Origin: Roseiarcus sp963836695
GTDB lineage: Bacteria; Pseudomonadota; Alphaproteobacteria; Rhizobiales; Beijerinckiaceae
NCBI GenBank assembly: GCA_963836695.1
Contig: CAWIKX010000002.1
Coordinates: 261,734-325,733 of the forward strand
Reading direction: 5' to 3'
Length of the DNA stretch: 64,000 bases
The translations under genes were made by a program, and so were the position numbers. Below, piece after piece: positions 8,534 through 19,647 of this stretch. How positions within the stretch are numbered: position 1 is the stretch's first letter; the number at the start of each line of letters is the position of its first letter. A model generated the notes under the pieces. The model was not told the origin of the DNA and searched no databases. It worked only from the letters and a program-made list of their open reading frames with translations.

Positions 8534-9838
8534 ATGGCCGACCCTGTCGAAGCGGAAAGAATCAGGCTGCCCCGCAGTCTTTATGCCGAGACGGCGCGGG
8601 AGCCCGTCGCGACGCCTCCGCTCCGCGGCGACAAACGCGTCGGCGTCGTCGTGGTCGGCGGCGGCTTCACGGGCTTGTCCACGGCTCTACACCTCGCGCA
8701 GCGTGGCGCCGATGTAACGGTTTTGGAGGCTCGGGAACCTGGCTGGGGCGCGTCAGGCCGTAACGGCGGCCAAGTCAATCCGGGGCTCAAGCATGAACCC
8801 GAGGCGATAGAACGCCATTTCGGCCGCGATTTGGGACGGCGGATGGTCACCCTCGCCGGCGGCGCCCCGGACCGGGTGTTCGCTCTCGTCCGAGAACTTC
8901 AGATCCGATGTGAGGCAAACCAAGGGGGCACGATTCGCGCAGCCTTCTCGAAGGGTTCGGCCAACTTTCTTCAGCAGGCCACAGCGGCATGGAAGGATCG
9001 CGGAGCGCCGGTTGAATTGCTGGAGGGCGACGCAATCGCTCGGGCGACCGGCACGGACCGTTACCTTTGTGGCGCGCTCGACCGGCGGGGCGGCTCGCTC
9101 AATCCCCTTGGCTATGCTCGCGGTCTGGCCGACGCTGCGGTTCGCGCAGGCGCCGTCATTCACGGGGGGACGAGCGCGGCCGCCGTGGAGCGGCGAGGCG
9201 CTTCCTGGGCGGTTGTGACGCCGGGAGGGACCGTCACCGCCGACTGGCTGGTCCTTGCTACGAATGGCTATTCAGACGAGCTCTGGCCGGGCCTTCGGCG
9301 GACGATTGTTCCCGTCTATAGTGGGATCGTGGCGACCGAGCCGCTCGCGGAAAACACCGCCAAGCGCATCTTGCCGATGGGGACCGTCCTCTACGAGCAC
9401 GAGGACATTACGGTCTACTACCGGCTCGACGTCTCCAACAGGCTCTTGATGGGCGGGCGGAGCCGCCTGCGGACGCTCGAAAGTCCTAATGATTTCAGCG
9501 ACCTGATCGCCTACGCGAAGCGGCTGTGGCCCTTTATAGGCAATCCCCATTGGGCGCATGGCTGGAACGGCCAACTGGCGCTCACCTTGGACCACTACCC
9601 GCATCTCTATGAGCCGGCGCACAACGTGATCGCCTGCCTTGGCTACAACGGCCGCGGCGTCGCGATGGCAACCGCAGTGGGCGCCGAAATCGCCCGCCGT
9701 ATAACCGGAACGCCCGCGGCGGAGCTTGATATGCCGGTGAGGTCGGCTCTGGAGCCAATTCGGCTGCACCGGTTTTGGCCAATCGGCGTGACGGCGAGAC
9801 TTGCCTACGGTCGCCTCGTGAGGGCCATTGGCGTGTAG
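8534..9838 (+). CDS. FAD-binding oxidoreductase, PuuB-like (DAO family)
   Basis: The 434-residue protein has the dinucleotide fold VVVVGGGFTGLSTALHLA at residues 37-54, then GASGRNGGQV, a motif typical of gamma-glutamylputrescine oxidoreductase and related amine oxidases in the DAO superfamily. The C-terminus carries GYNGRGVAMAT, the usual second FAD contact. It is the third gene of the operon that starts with the DDAH-like hydrolase and probably oxidises a secondary amine made or used by the pathway (inference). No other puu genes are adjacent, so I give no gene symbol. Confidence 0.87.
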   Translation: MADPVEAERIRLPRSLYAETAREPVATPPLRGDKRVGVVVVGGGFTGLSTALHLAQRGADVTVLEAREPGWGASGRNGGQVNPGLKHEPEAIERHFGRDLGRRMVTLAGGAPDRVFALVRELQIRCEANQGGTIRAAFSKGSANFLQQATAAWKDRGAPVELLEGDAIARATGTDRYLCGALDRRGGSLNPLGYARGLADAAVRAGAVIHGGTSAAAVERRGASWAVVTPGGTVTADWLVLATNGYSDELWPGLRRTIVPVYSGIVATEPLAENTAKRILPMGTVLYEHEDITVYYRLDVSNRLLMGGRSRLRTLESPNDFSDLIAYAKRLWPFIGNPHWAHGWNGQLALTLDHYPHLYEPAHNVIACLGYNGRGVAMATAVGAEIARRITGTPAAELDMPVRSALEPIRLHRFWPIGVTARLAYGRLVRAIGV

Positions 9839-10053
9839 CTTCAGGGGCGGACGCCGCTGAACGCGAGTAGAGGCTTCTCCAAATCGCCACAGGGTCACTT
9901 CATGGAGAGGTCAACAGAATTTGATGTCGCACTGCAGCAATCAGCGTCTATATCTTGGGTGGCGTTGACAGCCCCCGACCCAGGGCGATGGCGATTCGCC
10001 GTCAACCTGGAGCGACATAATGGGCGCAACGATTTAATGACAGGTCAGGCTTG

Positions 10054-13000
10054 ATGACAGCCGTCGTTCGGTTAGCTCTCGCGCGTCCCTACACCTTCGT
10101 CGTCATGGCGATTCTGGTGATGATTTTTGGCGTGCTGTCGGCCGTCCGGACCCCGACCGACATTTTTCCCAATATCGGCATCCCGGTCATATCGGTCGTC
10201 TGGAACTATACCGGCCTATCGCCCGATGACATGGCCGGCCGGATCGTTGCTCCCTACGAACGGGTTCTTTCCACCACGGTCAACGACGTTGAACACATCG
10301 AGTTGCAGTCGTTTCCCGGCATGGGCGTGGTCAAGATCTTCTTCCAGCCGAATGTCGACATCAACGCCGCCCAGGCCCAGGTCACGTCGATTTCGCAAAC
10401 CATCCTGAAGCAGCTTCCCTCGGGAGCCACGCCGCCGATCATTCTGGCCTACAACGCCTCGAGCGTCCCGATCATCCAGTTGGCTTTGTCCAGCGACTCG
10501 CTTTCCCAGGTCGAGTTGGCAGATCTCGCGCTGAACTTCATTCGGCCGCAGCTCACCACAGTCGCGGGCGCCCAGCTTCCCTATCCTTACGGCGGGGCGA
10601 CGCGCCAAGTGCAAATTGACCTCGATCAGAATGCGCTGCGCGCCCACAACCTCTCGGCGGTCGATGTCGGCCACGGGCTCGCCCTACAAAACCAGATCAA
10701 TCCGGTCGGCACGGAGAAAATCGGGCCGTACGAATTCACCGTCGATCTCAATGATTCGCCTAAGGCCGTGGCGGACTTCAACAACCTTCCGGTCGAGGTC
10801 GTGAACGGCGCAGTCGTGTTCATGCACGACGTCGCCTACGTCCACGACGGTTCGCCGCCGCAGACCAATGTCGTTCAGCTCGATGGGCACAAAGGCGTCC
10901 TGATGTCCATTCTCAAGATTGGCTCGGCCTCCACGCTCGACGTCATCTCGGGCATCAAGGCTCGCCTCCCGGCAATCGAAGCCACACTCCCTCCCGGCGT
11001 CAACCTCAAGTTCGTCGGGGACCAGTCCGACTTCGTCAAATCTTCCGTCGCCGCCGTGGTGCGTGAGGGAGTGGTTGCCGCGACGCTTACCGGGTTCATG
11101 ATTCTCGTCTTTCTCGGCAGCTGGCGATCCACCCTCATCATCACGGTTTCGATACCGCTTGCGGTCCTGAGTTCCTTGACCGCGCTTTCTCTGCTCGGTC
11201 AGACCATCAATGTCATGACGCTTGGCGGCCTCGCTCTTGCCGTCGGCATCCTGGTCGACGATGCGACTGTCACGATCGAGAACATCAACCGCCACATGGA
11301 GCATGGCGAGGATATTTTGACCGCCATCACCACCGGCGCAAACGAAATCATGCCGCCCGCGACGATCGCTCTGTTCTGCATCTGCATCGCCTTCGTGCCT
11401 CTACTCGCGCTCGGCGGAGTGGCGGGCTACCTCTTCCGTCCGCTGGCGATGGCGGTCGTCTTCGCGATGATCGCCTCCTACATTCTCACCTACACGCTAG
11501 TGCCTACGATGGCGCATTTCCTGCTCAAGAATCAGCATCAACACGCCACCGGCGGCGAGGCGAGCGAGCCGCGCCGTCCCGGATTCTTTGGCCGCTTCCA
11601 GCAGGGGTTCGAGTATTATTTCGAACGGTTTCGGCAAGGCTATTTGGGAATCTTGCGATTGGCGCTTCAGCGTCGTTTGGCGTTCGCCGGCGGCTTCGTC
11701 TGTTTCGCCTTGCTGTCTCTCGGCCTCGCCCCGTTTCTGGGGCAGGAGTTCTTTCCTTCGGTCGATTCCGGAGCAATCAAGATCCACTTAAGAGCGCAGA
11801 CAGGAACGCGAATCGAGGAAACGACGCGGCTGACTGATCAGGTCGAACAGAAAGTTCGTTCGATCATTCCGCCCGACCGGCTGGCGAGCATCGTGAACAA
11901 CATCGGCTTGCCGGTGAGCGGCATCAATCTCTCGTACCAGAACACCGGGACAATCGGCGTCTTCGACGCCGACATGCTCATAAGCATGCGCGAGGGGCCG
12001 ATCTCGACCGACGCTTATGTGAAGACGCTGCGTGAGCAACTCCCTAAAGCCTTCCCAGGCGTGACATTCTCTTTCCTTCCGGCGGATATGGTGAGCCAGA
12101 TTCTCAACTTCGGCTCGCCGGCGCCGATCGACGTCCAGATCGCCGGCAATGATCTGAACGCGAGCCGCGCGTTCGCCAACAAGCTCTTGGCCAAGATTCG
12201 TCATGTTCCCGGAATCGCCGATCCACGCATTCAGGAAGCGTTCCAGGACCCAGCGCTTAAGGTCGACTTCAATCGCGAATTCGCCGGCGTCGTCGGGTTG
12301 ACGGAGAACGACGCCTCGACCAGCCTTCAGACGACACTCTCCGGCAGCACCCAGACCGCTCCGACCTATTGGTTGAGTCCGAACGGCGTCTCTTACGCGG
12401 TTTCGGTCCAAACGCCGCAATACGGCATCGACACGCTCGGAGACCTCAAATACGTGCCGTTGAGGACCGACAATTCGACCCAGTTGCTCGGGGGTCTCGC
12501 GACCTTTTCGCCTGAGCCGCTCGACGCCATTGCCTCGCACTATGACATCCGCAGCGTTGTCGACATCGATGCGGGGACGCAGGATCGGGATCTTGGCGGC
12601 GTCGCCGCGGATGTTCAGAAGATCGTCGACGACGCGCGCGCCGAACTGCCCAAGGGATCGACCGTCACGATACGGGGTCAGGTGGCGACGATGTCGAGCG
12701 CGTATTTTCAATTGATGATCGGCTTGGCCTTCTCCGCCGTGCTGATCTATCTTCTGATCGTCGTCAATTTTCAGTCCTGGCTCGACCCGTTCGTAATCAT
12801 CACGGCGCTTCCGGCGGCATTGGCCGGAATCGTGTGGCTGCTGTTCCTCACGCATACGAGCCTGTCCGTTCCCGCCCTGACTGGAGCGATTATGTGCATG
12901 GGCGTGGCGACGGCGAACAGTATCCTCGTCGTCAGCTTCGCGCGCGAACAGCTCGCGGAGGGAAAAAGCCCTGTCGAGGCCGCTCTCGAGGCTGGCGCCA

Positions 13001-13251
13001 CGCGGTTCAGGCCGGTCTTGATGACCGCCCTCGCCATGATCATCGGCATGGCGCCGATGGCCATTGAGGCGGGGGAAAATTCGCCTTTGGGACGAGCCGT
13101 GATCGGCGGTCTCACGTTCGCGACATTCGCAACGCTTCTGTTCGTGCCGACTGTGTTCTCGATCGCGCACCGAGCCAATCCGAATAAATCCAAAGCCCAA
13201 GACAAAGCCAGACCGGCGGCGCCCCTTGTCGGGCTGCCCTCCCATGCCTGA
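10054..13251 (+). CDS. RND-family efflux transporter permease (HAE1 type)
   Basis: The protein of about 1065 residues has the usual RND layout of 12 TM helices with two large periplasmic loops. It starts with the conserved short first helix (ARPYTFVVMAILVMIFG) and has the paired aspartates of helix 4 in GILVDDATVTIENI. It would drive proton-coupled export of hydrophobic compounds across the envelope. A TTG precedes the ATG directly; I chose the ATG at 10054. It comes before its adaptor gene, the reverse of the common mex order, and no outer-membrane channel gene follows, so it probably borrows a TolC-like channel encoded elsewhere. Confidence 0.93.
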   Translation: MTAVVRLALARPYTFVVMAILVMIFGVLSAVRTPTDIFPNIGIPVISVVWNYTGLSPDDMAGRIVAPYERVLSTTVNDVEHIELQSFPGMGVVKIFFQPNVDINAAQAQVTSISQTILKQLPSGATPPIILAYNASSVPIIQLALSSDSLSQVELADLALNFIRPQLTTVAGAQLPYPYGGATRQVQIDLDQNALRAHNLSAVDVGHGLALQNQINPVGTEKIGPYEFTVDLNDSPKAVADFNNLPVEVVNGAVVFMHDVAYVHDGSPPQTNVVQLDGHKGVLMSILKIGSASTLDVISGIKARLPAIEATLPPGVNLKFVGDQSDFVKSSVAAVVREGVVAATLTGFMILVFLGSWRSTLIITVSIPLAVLSSLTALSLLGQTINVMTLGGLALAVGILVDDATVTIENINRHMEHGEDILTAITTGANEIMPPATIALFCICIAFVPLLALGGVAGYLFRPLAMAVVFAMIASYILTYTLVPTMAHFLLKNQHQHATGGEASEPRRPGFFGRFQQGFEYYFERFRQGYLGILRLALQRRLAFAGGFVCFALLSLGLAPFLGQEFFPSVDSGAIKIHLRAQTGTRIEETTRLTDQVEQKVRSIIPPDRLASIVNNIGLPVSGINLSYQNTGTIGVFDADMLISMREGPISTDAYVKTLREQLPKAFPGVTFSFLPADMVSQILNFGSPAPIDVQIAGNDLNASRAFANKLLAKIRHVPGIADPRIQEAFQDPALKVDFNREFAGVVGLTENDASTSLQTTLSGSTQTAPTYWLSPNGVSYAVSVQTPQYGIDTLGDLKYVPLRTDNSTQLLGGLATFSPEPLDAIASHYDIRSVVDIDAGTQDRDLGGVAADVQKIVDDARAELPKGSTVTIRGQVATMSSAYFQLMIGLAFSAVLIYLLIVVNFQSWLDPFVIITALPAALAGIVWLLFLTHTSLSVPALTGAIMCMGVATANSILVVSFAREQLAEGKSPVEAALEAGATRFRPVLMTALAMIIGMAPMAIEAGENSPLGRAVIGGLTFATFATLLFVPTVFSIAHRANPNKSKAQDKARPAAPLVGLPSHA

Positions 13252-13263
13252 TCCGGAGTCCTC

Positions 13264-14517
13264 ATGTCCTCTGAATCCACCGCTGTTCCACCCAAACCCA
13301 AAGCGCGCCGGGTGCTGCTTGTTGTCTCTATCCTTGCGATCGGGGCCGCCGGCCTCGCGGCCTCGGGCATCATGGATCGCGCCAAGAGCACGCAAGAAGT
13401 CGCGGCCTGGACCGACGCTCAGACCATTCCCACGGTGCGCGTCGTGCGGCCCGAGCACGGAGCTCAAGAACAGGAGCTTGTTCTTCCGGGCAATGTCGCC
13501 GCTTTCAACACCGGCTCGCTTTTTGCCCGCGCCAGCGGCTACATCACGGCCTGGCACAAGGACATCGGCGCCCACGTGAAGAAGGATGAGATCCTGGCGA
13601 CGATCTCGGCCCCGGATCTCGATCAACAGCTGGAACAGGCGAAGGCGCAACTCGTCCAGTTGCAGGCCGCGGTTCAACAAGCGCAGGCCACGGCGGATCT
13701 CGGCAAGGTGACCGACCAGCGGACGTCGCAGTTGGTCGTTCAGGGCTGGCAAAGCAAGCAGCAAGGCGATACCGACCGCTTGAACGCGGCGTCCCAACTG
13801 GCCGCTGTGTCGGTCGCCAAGGCGAATGTGGTGGCGCAGCAGGCGGCGGTCAGCCGGCTTGAGGAACTGACCAGCTTCGAACAGATCAAGGCGCCGTTCG
13901 ACGGCGTCGTGACTGCGCGCAACGTCGATATTGGCGACCTGGTCAACGCAGGCGGCAACACGGGACGGGCCTTGTTCCAAGTCGCCGACATCCACCGCGT
14001 GCGCATTTACGTGAACGCGCCACAAGCCTTCCTTGGCGACCTTGCCCCGGGCATTAAGGCGACGTTGCATTTGCCCGGCCAGAAGGAGACTTTTGAGGCT
14101 GAGCTTGCGTCAACATCGAACGCGCTGGCGGAGAACTCTCGTACAGCTCTCATCGAGCTGCAGGCGGACAACGGTGACGGCAAGCTCTGGCCCGGCGCCT
14201 TCGCCGAGGTTCACTTCCACCTCCCCGCCGACCCGAATACGCTGTCGGTTCCACTAACCGCTCTCGTCTTCGGCGCCCAAGGCATGCAGGTCGCCGCGCT
14301 CGACGGCGAAGACAAGGTGGTCCTCAAGCCGGTCACCGTCGGTCGCAATCTCGGAAATCGAGTGCAGGTCGAGGCCGGCCTCTCGCCCTCGGACCGGCTT
14401 GTCGACAACCCGCTCGAGTTGACCGAGACCGGCGACAAAGTGAATGTCGCCAATCCGGACCCGAACATGATCGCACGCGACGCTAAAGCGGCGCCGAACA
14501 AGCCGCCGAGCCTGTAA
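13264..14517 (+). CDS. RND efflux periplasmic adaptor subunit (membrane fusion protein)
   Basis: The 417-residue protein has an N-terminal hydrophobic anchor (VLLVVSILAIGAAGLAA) and the lipoyl/barrel-sandwich halves of AcrA/HlyD-type adaptors: LPGNVAAFNTGSLFARASGY on one side and IKAPFDGVVTARNVDIGDLV on the other, with an alpha-helical hairpin between them rich in Gln and Ala. It links the RND pump to an outer-membrane channel. The gap to the pump gene is 12 bases, so the two are co-transcribed. There is no visible lipobox Cys, so it is probably anchored by the helix. Confidence 0.92.
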   Translation: MSSESTAVPPKPKARRVLLVVSILAIGAAGLAASGIMDRAKSTQEVAAWTDAQTIPTVRVVRPEHGAQEQELVLPGNVAAFNTGSLFARASGYITAWHKDIGAHVKKDEILATISAPDLDQQLEQAKAQLVQLQAAVQQAQATADLGKVTDQRTSQLVVQGWQSKQQGDTDRLNAASQLAAVSVAKANVVAQQAAVSRLEELTSFEQIKAPFDGVVTARNVDIGDLVNAGGNTGRALFQVADIHRVRIYVNAPQAFLGDLAPGIKATLHLPGQKETFEAELASTSNALAENSRTALIELQADNGDGKLWPGAFAEVHFHLPADPNTLSVPLTALVFGAQGMQVAALDGEDKVVLKPVTVGRNLGNRVQVEAGLSPSDRLVDNPLELTETGDKVNVANPDPNMIARDAKAAPNKPPSL

Positions 14518-14594
14518 ACGACCGGCAGGCAAGTTGCACGACCCGATGAGCCGCCCGCGATGTCTCTAGGCCGCGCGGCCGCCGGAGGTCTTGG

Positions 14595-14873
14595 TCACTG
14601 GTCGGGCGGAGGATTGTCGCATTTGGCGTGCGCGCGCTTGACTTCCGCAAGACTATGGAAGGTTTGGGAGGCGATGTGCGCGCAATAGTCGTCCAGCGAA
14701 CCGTTCTCCTCAGATGGAGCGCCTGCGTCGGGCGGTCCCTGAGAGTCGGGAGGATCATTCGGCCCTGGAACGACAGGCGAATGCTCGAACAGACCGGGAG
14801 GGTACCCGCTATCCGCTGCGAGCGTGGTGCCCGCGGCCAGCGCAATGACGAACGCGAGGATTAAGCTCTTCAT
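14595..14873 (-). CDS. Small secreted protein, function unknown
   Basis: From the ATG at 14873 the product is 92 residues with a clear signal peptide (MKSLILAFVIALAAGTTLAA). The mature part is Pro/Asp-rich, with two cysteines (DDYCAHIAS and HAKCDN) that could form a disulphide. A second in-frame ATG at 14891 exists but would only add six residues before the signal peptide. No family is recognised. It is convergent with the adaptor gene and divergent from hemC. Confidence 0.6.
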   Translation of the reverse strand: MKSLILAFVIALAAGTTLAADSGYPPGLFEHSPVVPGPNDPPDSQGPPDAGAPSEENGSLDDYCAHIASQTFHSLAEVKRAHAKCDNPPPDQ

Positions 14874-15045
14874 GGGCACGACAGATGGCATTGCGTTGCG
14901 CGGACGGCAACAGGAGAGAGCGCGATGGCCCGCCCGCTATTCCTGGCGAGAAACCCCCTGATCGCTTCGGCGGACATCTCGTAAGGCTGATCTTCGAAGG
15001 TGGCCTGAGCTTGACAGGGCCATTCGCGAAGGTCAGGGCGCTGCG

Positions 15046-15975
15046 ATGACCTCCGTCCTGTTCACGCTTGGCACGCGCGGTTCGCCTTTGGCGCTCATCC
15101 AGGCGAACGAGGCGCGTCGTCGCCTGGCTGAGCGCCAAGACTGGGAGATCGAGCGGATCGCGCTCAAGGTCATCCGCACGACCGGCGACGCGATCCAGGA
15201 CCGCCCGCTCGCCGAAGCCGGCGGCAAGGGCCTGTTCACCAGGGAAATCGACGCCGCGCTCCTCGCCGGCGCGATCGACGCCGCGGCGCACTCGGCCAAG
15301 GATTTGCCCTCGATCATGCCCGATGGCGTTGTCATCGCGGCCTATCTGCCCCGCGAAGACGTGCGCGACGCGCTCATCTCGGCGTTGGCCGACAGAATCG
15401 AGGAGCTGCCGCTCGAGGCGACCTTCGGCGCCGCCTCGCTGCGCCGTCAGGCCCAAGCGCTGAGCCTTCGCCCTGACCTCAAGCCCGTGCTCCTGCGCGG
15501 CAATGTCGAGACGAGGCTGCGCAAGGCCGAGTCGGGCGAGGTCGGCGCGACGCTTCTGGCGCTCGCCGGCTTAAATCGGCTTGGTCTTAGCAACCGGGCG
15601 CGCGCCATCCTCGACGTCGACATGTTCCTGCCCGCTCCCGGCCAGGGCGCGATCGCCATCACCGCACGGCGCGACAACGCGAGGGTGCTTGAGGCGCTGA
15701 ACGCCATTTCGGACAGCGAGACCGCGGGGGCGCTGACCGCCGAGCGGGCCTTCCTCGCCGAACTCGAGGGCTCCTGTCGTACCCCGATCGCGGGCCTCGC
15801 CCGCCTCGATGGCGGAAGGCTGAGATTGAGGGGCGAAGTGCTGCGCACCGACGGCTCCGAGCGCTTCGACATTGCTGTGGAGGGCGCGGCCGCCGAGGCC
15901 GAGCGGCTCGGGCGCGACGCCGGGCGCCAGTTGGCGGGCCGCCTGCCCGAAGGCGTCCTCGTCAAGGGCGGGTGA
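15046..15975 (+). CDS. hemC: Hydroxymethylbilane synthase (porphobilinogen deaminase)
   Basis: The 309-residue protein matches HemC from end to end: LGTRGSPLALIQAN at the N-terminus, TTGD and GGKGLFT around the active-site loop, AAHSAKDLP with the catalytic Asp region, and GSCRTPIAG near residue 245, whose Cys carries the dipyrromethane cofactor. It joins four porphobilinogen units into hydroxymethylbilane for haem, cobalamin and chlorophyll-type tetrapyrroles. No other haem genes are adjacent. Confidence 0.97.
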   Translation: MTSVLFTLGTRGSPLALIQANEARRRLAERQDWEIERIALKVIRTTGDAIQDRPLAEAGGKGLFTREIDAALLAGAIDAAAHSAKDLPSIMPDGVVIAAYLPREDVRDALISALADRIEELPLEATFGAASLRRQAQALSLRPDLKPVLLRGNVETRLRKAESGEVGATLLALAGLNRLGLSNRARAILDVDMFLPAPGQGAIAITARRDNARVLEALNAISDSETAGALTAERAFLAELEGSCRTPIAGLARLDGGRLRLRGEVLRTDGSERFDIAVEGAAAEAERLGRDAGRQLAGRLPEGVLVKGG

Positions 15976-16280
15976 GCGGCCGTCCGAGCCAACTGGCCGA
16001 CGGGGTGTTGAGCACCGTCCGGGCCGGTCCGCCGCCATGAACAACCACCCCCGTTTGGGAACCGTATTCGAAATCTCCCCCCCCCCCGCGCCAGACGGCA
16101 AGAAAGATGGCGTCGCGTGACAGTCGCCCGTTCGGTGATAGAGTGCGGCCAAGGCGCCTTCGGTTGAGGCCAAGCGGCCGGTGCGACATTCGCTTCCGGC
16201 GCTCGCGGCCCCGCCTTGCCCATTGCGGAAATCCGCGCGATTTTAAGAGCGCGAGAACATCGAACGCGAGGATGACGGCC

Positions 16281-17180
16281 ATGGCCAACGAGAAGATGAT
16301 GACGCAGATGTCGAGCAAGCCCGGCTTCATCGCCGCGCTCGACCAGAGCGGCGGATCGACCCCTGGCGCGTTGCGGCTCTATGGGATTCCGGACACCGAG
16401 TACAAAGGCGACGACGCCAAGATGTTCGGGCTCGTGCACGAGATGCGCGTGCGCATCATCACCGCGCCCTCCTTCACCGGCGAGAAGGTGATCGCCGCGA
16501 TCCTGTTCGAACGCACCATGGACGGCGAGGCGAAGGGCAAGCCGGTCCCGACCTATCTCTGGGAAGAGCGCGGCGTCGTTCCGATTGTCAAGGTCGACAA
16601 GGGGCTGGCCGAGGAGAAGGATGGCGTCAGCCTCATGAAGCCGATCCCGGACCTCGACAAGCTCCTAGGCAGGGCTGCGAAGCTCGGCGTCTTCGGCACC
16701 AAGATGCGCTCGGTCATCAACCTCGCGTCCAAAACCGGCATCGCCGCCATCGCCAAGCAGCAGTTCGAATTCGGTGAGCAGATCGCGAGCCAAGGGCTCA
16801 TCCCCATCCTCGAGCCGGAAGTGTCGATCAAGAGCCCCGGCAAAGCAGGCGCCGAGCGAATCCTGCTCGACGAATTGACCAAGGGGCTCGACGCCTTGCC
16901 CGCCGGACGGAAGGTGATGTTCAAGGTGACGCTTCCCGAAACGCCAGACCTCTATGCGCCGTTGATCAAGGACAAACGGGTCGTGCGGGTGGTCGCGCTC
17001 TCGGGCGGCTATACGCGGGATGACGCCTGCGAGCGTCTCGCCGAAAACCACGGCATGATCGCAAGCTTCTCGCGGGCGCTCGCCGAGGGTCTCAAGCGTT
17101 CGATGTCCGATGCCGAGTTCGACGAGGAGCTCGGTGACGCCATCGACGAGATTTATGAGGCCTCGACGGTCAAGGTCTGA
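16281..17180 (+). CDS. Fructose-bisphosphate aldolase class I
   Basis: The product of about 299 residues is the short bacterial class I aldolase. It starts MANEKMMTQMSSKPGFIAAL, with DQSGGSTPG next, then YLWEERGVVPIVKVDKGL and PILEPEVSIKSPGK, which hold the lysines expected in the active site. It cleaves fructose 1,6-bisphosphate through a Schiff base, without metal. The open frame extends upstream to 16107, but GAGG sits nine bases before 16281 and family members begin here. An alternative ATG at 16272 adds three residues. Confidence 0.93.
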   Translation: MANEKMMTQMSSKPGFIAALDQSGGSTPGALRLYGIPDTEYKGDDAKMFGLVHEMRVRIITAPSFTGEKVIAAILFERTMDGEAKGKPVPTYLWEERGVVPIVKVDKGLAEEKDGVSLMKPIPDLDKLLGRAAKLGVFGTKMRSVINLASKTGIAAIAKQQFEFGEQIASQGLIPILEPEVSIKSPGKAGAERILLDELTKGLDALPAGRKVMFKVTLPETPDLYAPLIKDKRVVRVVALSGGYTRDDACERLAENHGMIASFSRALAEGLKRSMSDAEFDEELGDAIDEIYEASTVKV

Positions 17181-17550
17181 GCCGGGGTCCGCCTGAGGCG
17201 GATCGGCCGCCGTCCAAGCGAAGTCAGGTCTGGTTCGTGCTTGACGGATCAACACCAGACGATGATCTGCTGCGTGAGTTCGCTCTATGCCTGGGCGCGG
17301 GGCCGCCGCGATCTGACCGGGCGAACTCTTGGCGATCGCCCTCGGCCTGCTCCTGAGTGTCCCTCCAGCGGCTTGCCGCCGCGACAGGCTCGATTGGTCG
17401 CGCGCGGACTGTGGGCCATCGTCTCACGGACCTTGAATCGTTACTGGGCGGGTGGCGGGTGGGTTCGCTTGAGCGGGCGCGGAGCGCGCCTACGAATGTT
17501 GAGGGACACATACGGATCGCGAGTTGTTCGTCGGATAAGGGGAACTGCGG
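17181..17550. other. Intergenic region, no recognised gene
   Basis: The 370 bases between the aldolase and the HAD hydrolase contain only frames with Arg/Ser-rich, non-protein-like translations on both strands. No stem-loop followed by a T-run was noticed after the aldolase. The AAGGGGAA before 17551 is the likely ribosome binding site of the next gene. Confidence 0.4.
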
Positions 17551-18219
17551 ATGGGTTCAGCGACCGACATCGTCTTTCTGTTCGACGTCGACAACACGCT
17601 CCTCGACAACGATCGTTTCCGTCAGGACCTCCGGCAACGGGTTCAAGCCGTCCACGGGGATCGCGCGTCAACGCGTTACTGGGAAATCATGGACGAACTC
17701 TGGGACCAACTGGGATACATGGACTATCTCGGGGCGCTCGAGCGCCTGAGGCTTGAAGACCCGTACGATTTCGCGATCTTCCGCACCGCCAACTGGATCC
17801 TGGACTATCCATTCGCCGAACGCCTGTATCCGCACGCGCTCGACGCGGTGAATCATGTCCGGCAGTGGGGATCGCCCGTCATCCTGTCCGACGGCGACGC
17901 CATCTTTCAGCCGCGCAAGATCCTGCGATCGGGCTTATGGGAGGCGTTCGACGGCAACGTGCTGATCTACGTCCATAAGGAGAAGGAGCTCAAGGACGTG
18001 GCGCGGCGCCTTCCTGCCGCTCACTACGCGCTCATCGACGACAAGTCGCGCATTCTCGCCGCGGTCAAGGCCGTCTGGGGCGATCGCGTCACCACCATTT
18101 TTCCCAAGCAAGGCCATTATGCCCTTGAAGAGCCGCCGCGTGACGGAGCGTCGGTCGACATGACGATCGCGACCATCGGCGATTTGCTCGGGCATGATCT
18201 GTCGAGGTTGAAACCATGA
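17551..18219 (+). CDS. HAD family hydrolase
   Basis: The 222-residue protein opens with HAD motif I, FLFDVDNTLLDN (Asp nucleophile and Asp acid/base), then a helical cap, motif II SDGD around residue 113 and motif III/IV in HYALIDDKSRIL. It is a soluble phosphatase- or dehalogenase-type hydrolase whose substrate cannot be told. It stands alone, with no operon partner, and converges on recA. Confidence 0.85.
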   Translation: MGSATDIVFLFDVDNTLLDNDRFRQDLRQRVQAVHGDRASTRYWEIMDELWDQLGYMDYLGALERLRLEDPYDFAIFRTANWILDYPFAERLYPHALDAVNHVRQWGSPVILSDGDAIFQPRKILRSGLWEAFDGNVLIYVHKEKELKDVARRLPAAHYALIDDKSRILAAVKAVWGDRVTTIFPKQGHYALEEPPRDGASVDMTIATIGDLLGHDLSRLKP

Positions 18220-18337
18220 GCCGCAGGTCGAGCGGGACGGATCGTTAGCCGACTTCGGCAACCGAAGAAGCTTGAGCCGCTTCATTCGCAGCTTGCCGCG
18301 ACCAAGGCCGGCCGCGAGCCGTCATTTTCAAAACGGG

Positions 18338-18376
18338 GGGCGCGAGAGCGGCGGGAGGTGGACCGCTCTCGCGCCC
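18338..18376 (-). terminator. Perfect 14-bp stem-loop after recA
   Basis: GGGCGCGAGAGCGG (18338-18351) pairs without mismatch with CCGCTCTCGCGCCC (18363-18376) across an 11-base loop. On the minus strand the stem is followed by GTTTTG and further Ts, so it probably ends the recA transcript; it may also stop the convergent HAD gene. Confidence 0.7.
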
Positions 18377-18469
18377 GCCCCGAACGCACGAAGACGTGAG
18401 AGGGCTTCCCTGGCGGATGGACGCGCTTGTTCGCGGGTGGGACAGCGAGACGCGCCCAAAGGAGGCCAA

Positions 18470-19546
<1,077 letters not shown>

Positions 19547-19647
19547 AACCATGGTCCTTCTCTCACGGGCAGCGTCTGATCCGCAATCGCGGTTTGCGCG
19601 TCCCCCCGGATGGCGGAAGTATGTGCACGGTTTGTTCTCATTCGCAA

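Noticed and set aside
11788..14070. 760-codon open frame on the minus strand
   Set aside because: It lies opposite the RND pump and adaptor genes and is Arg/Gly/Asp-rich without domain signatures; a codon-bias shadow in GC-rich DNA.
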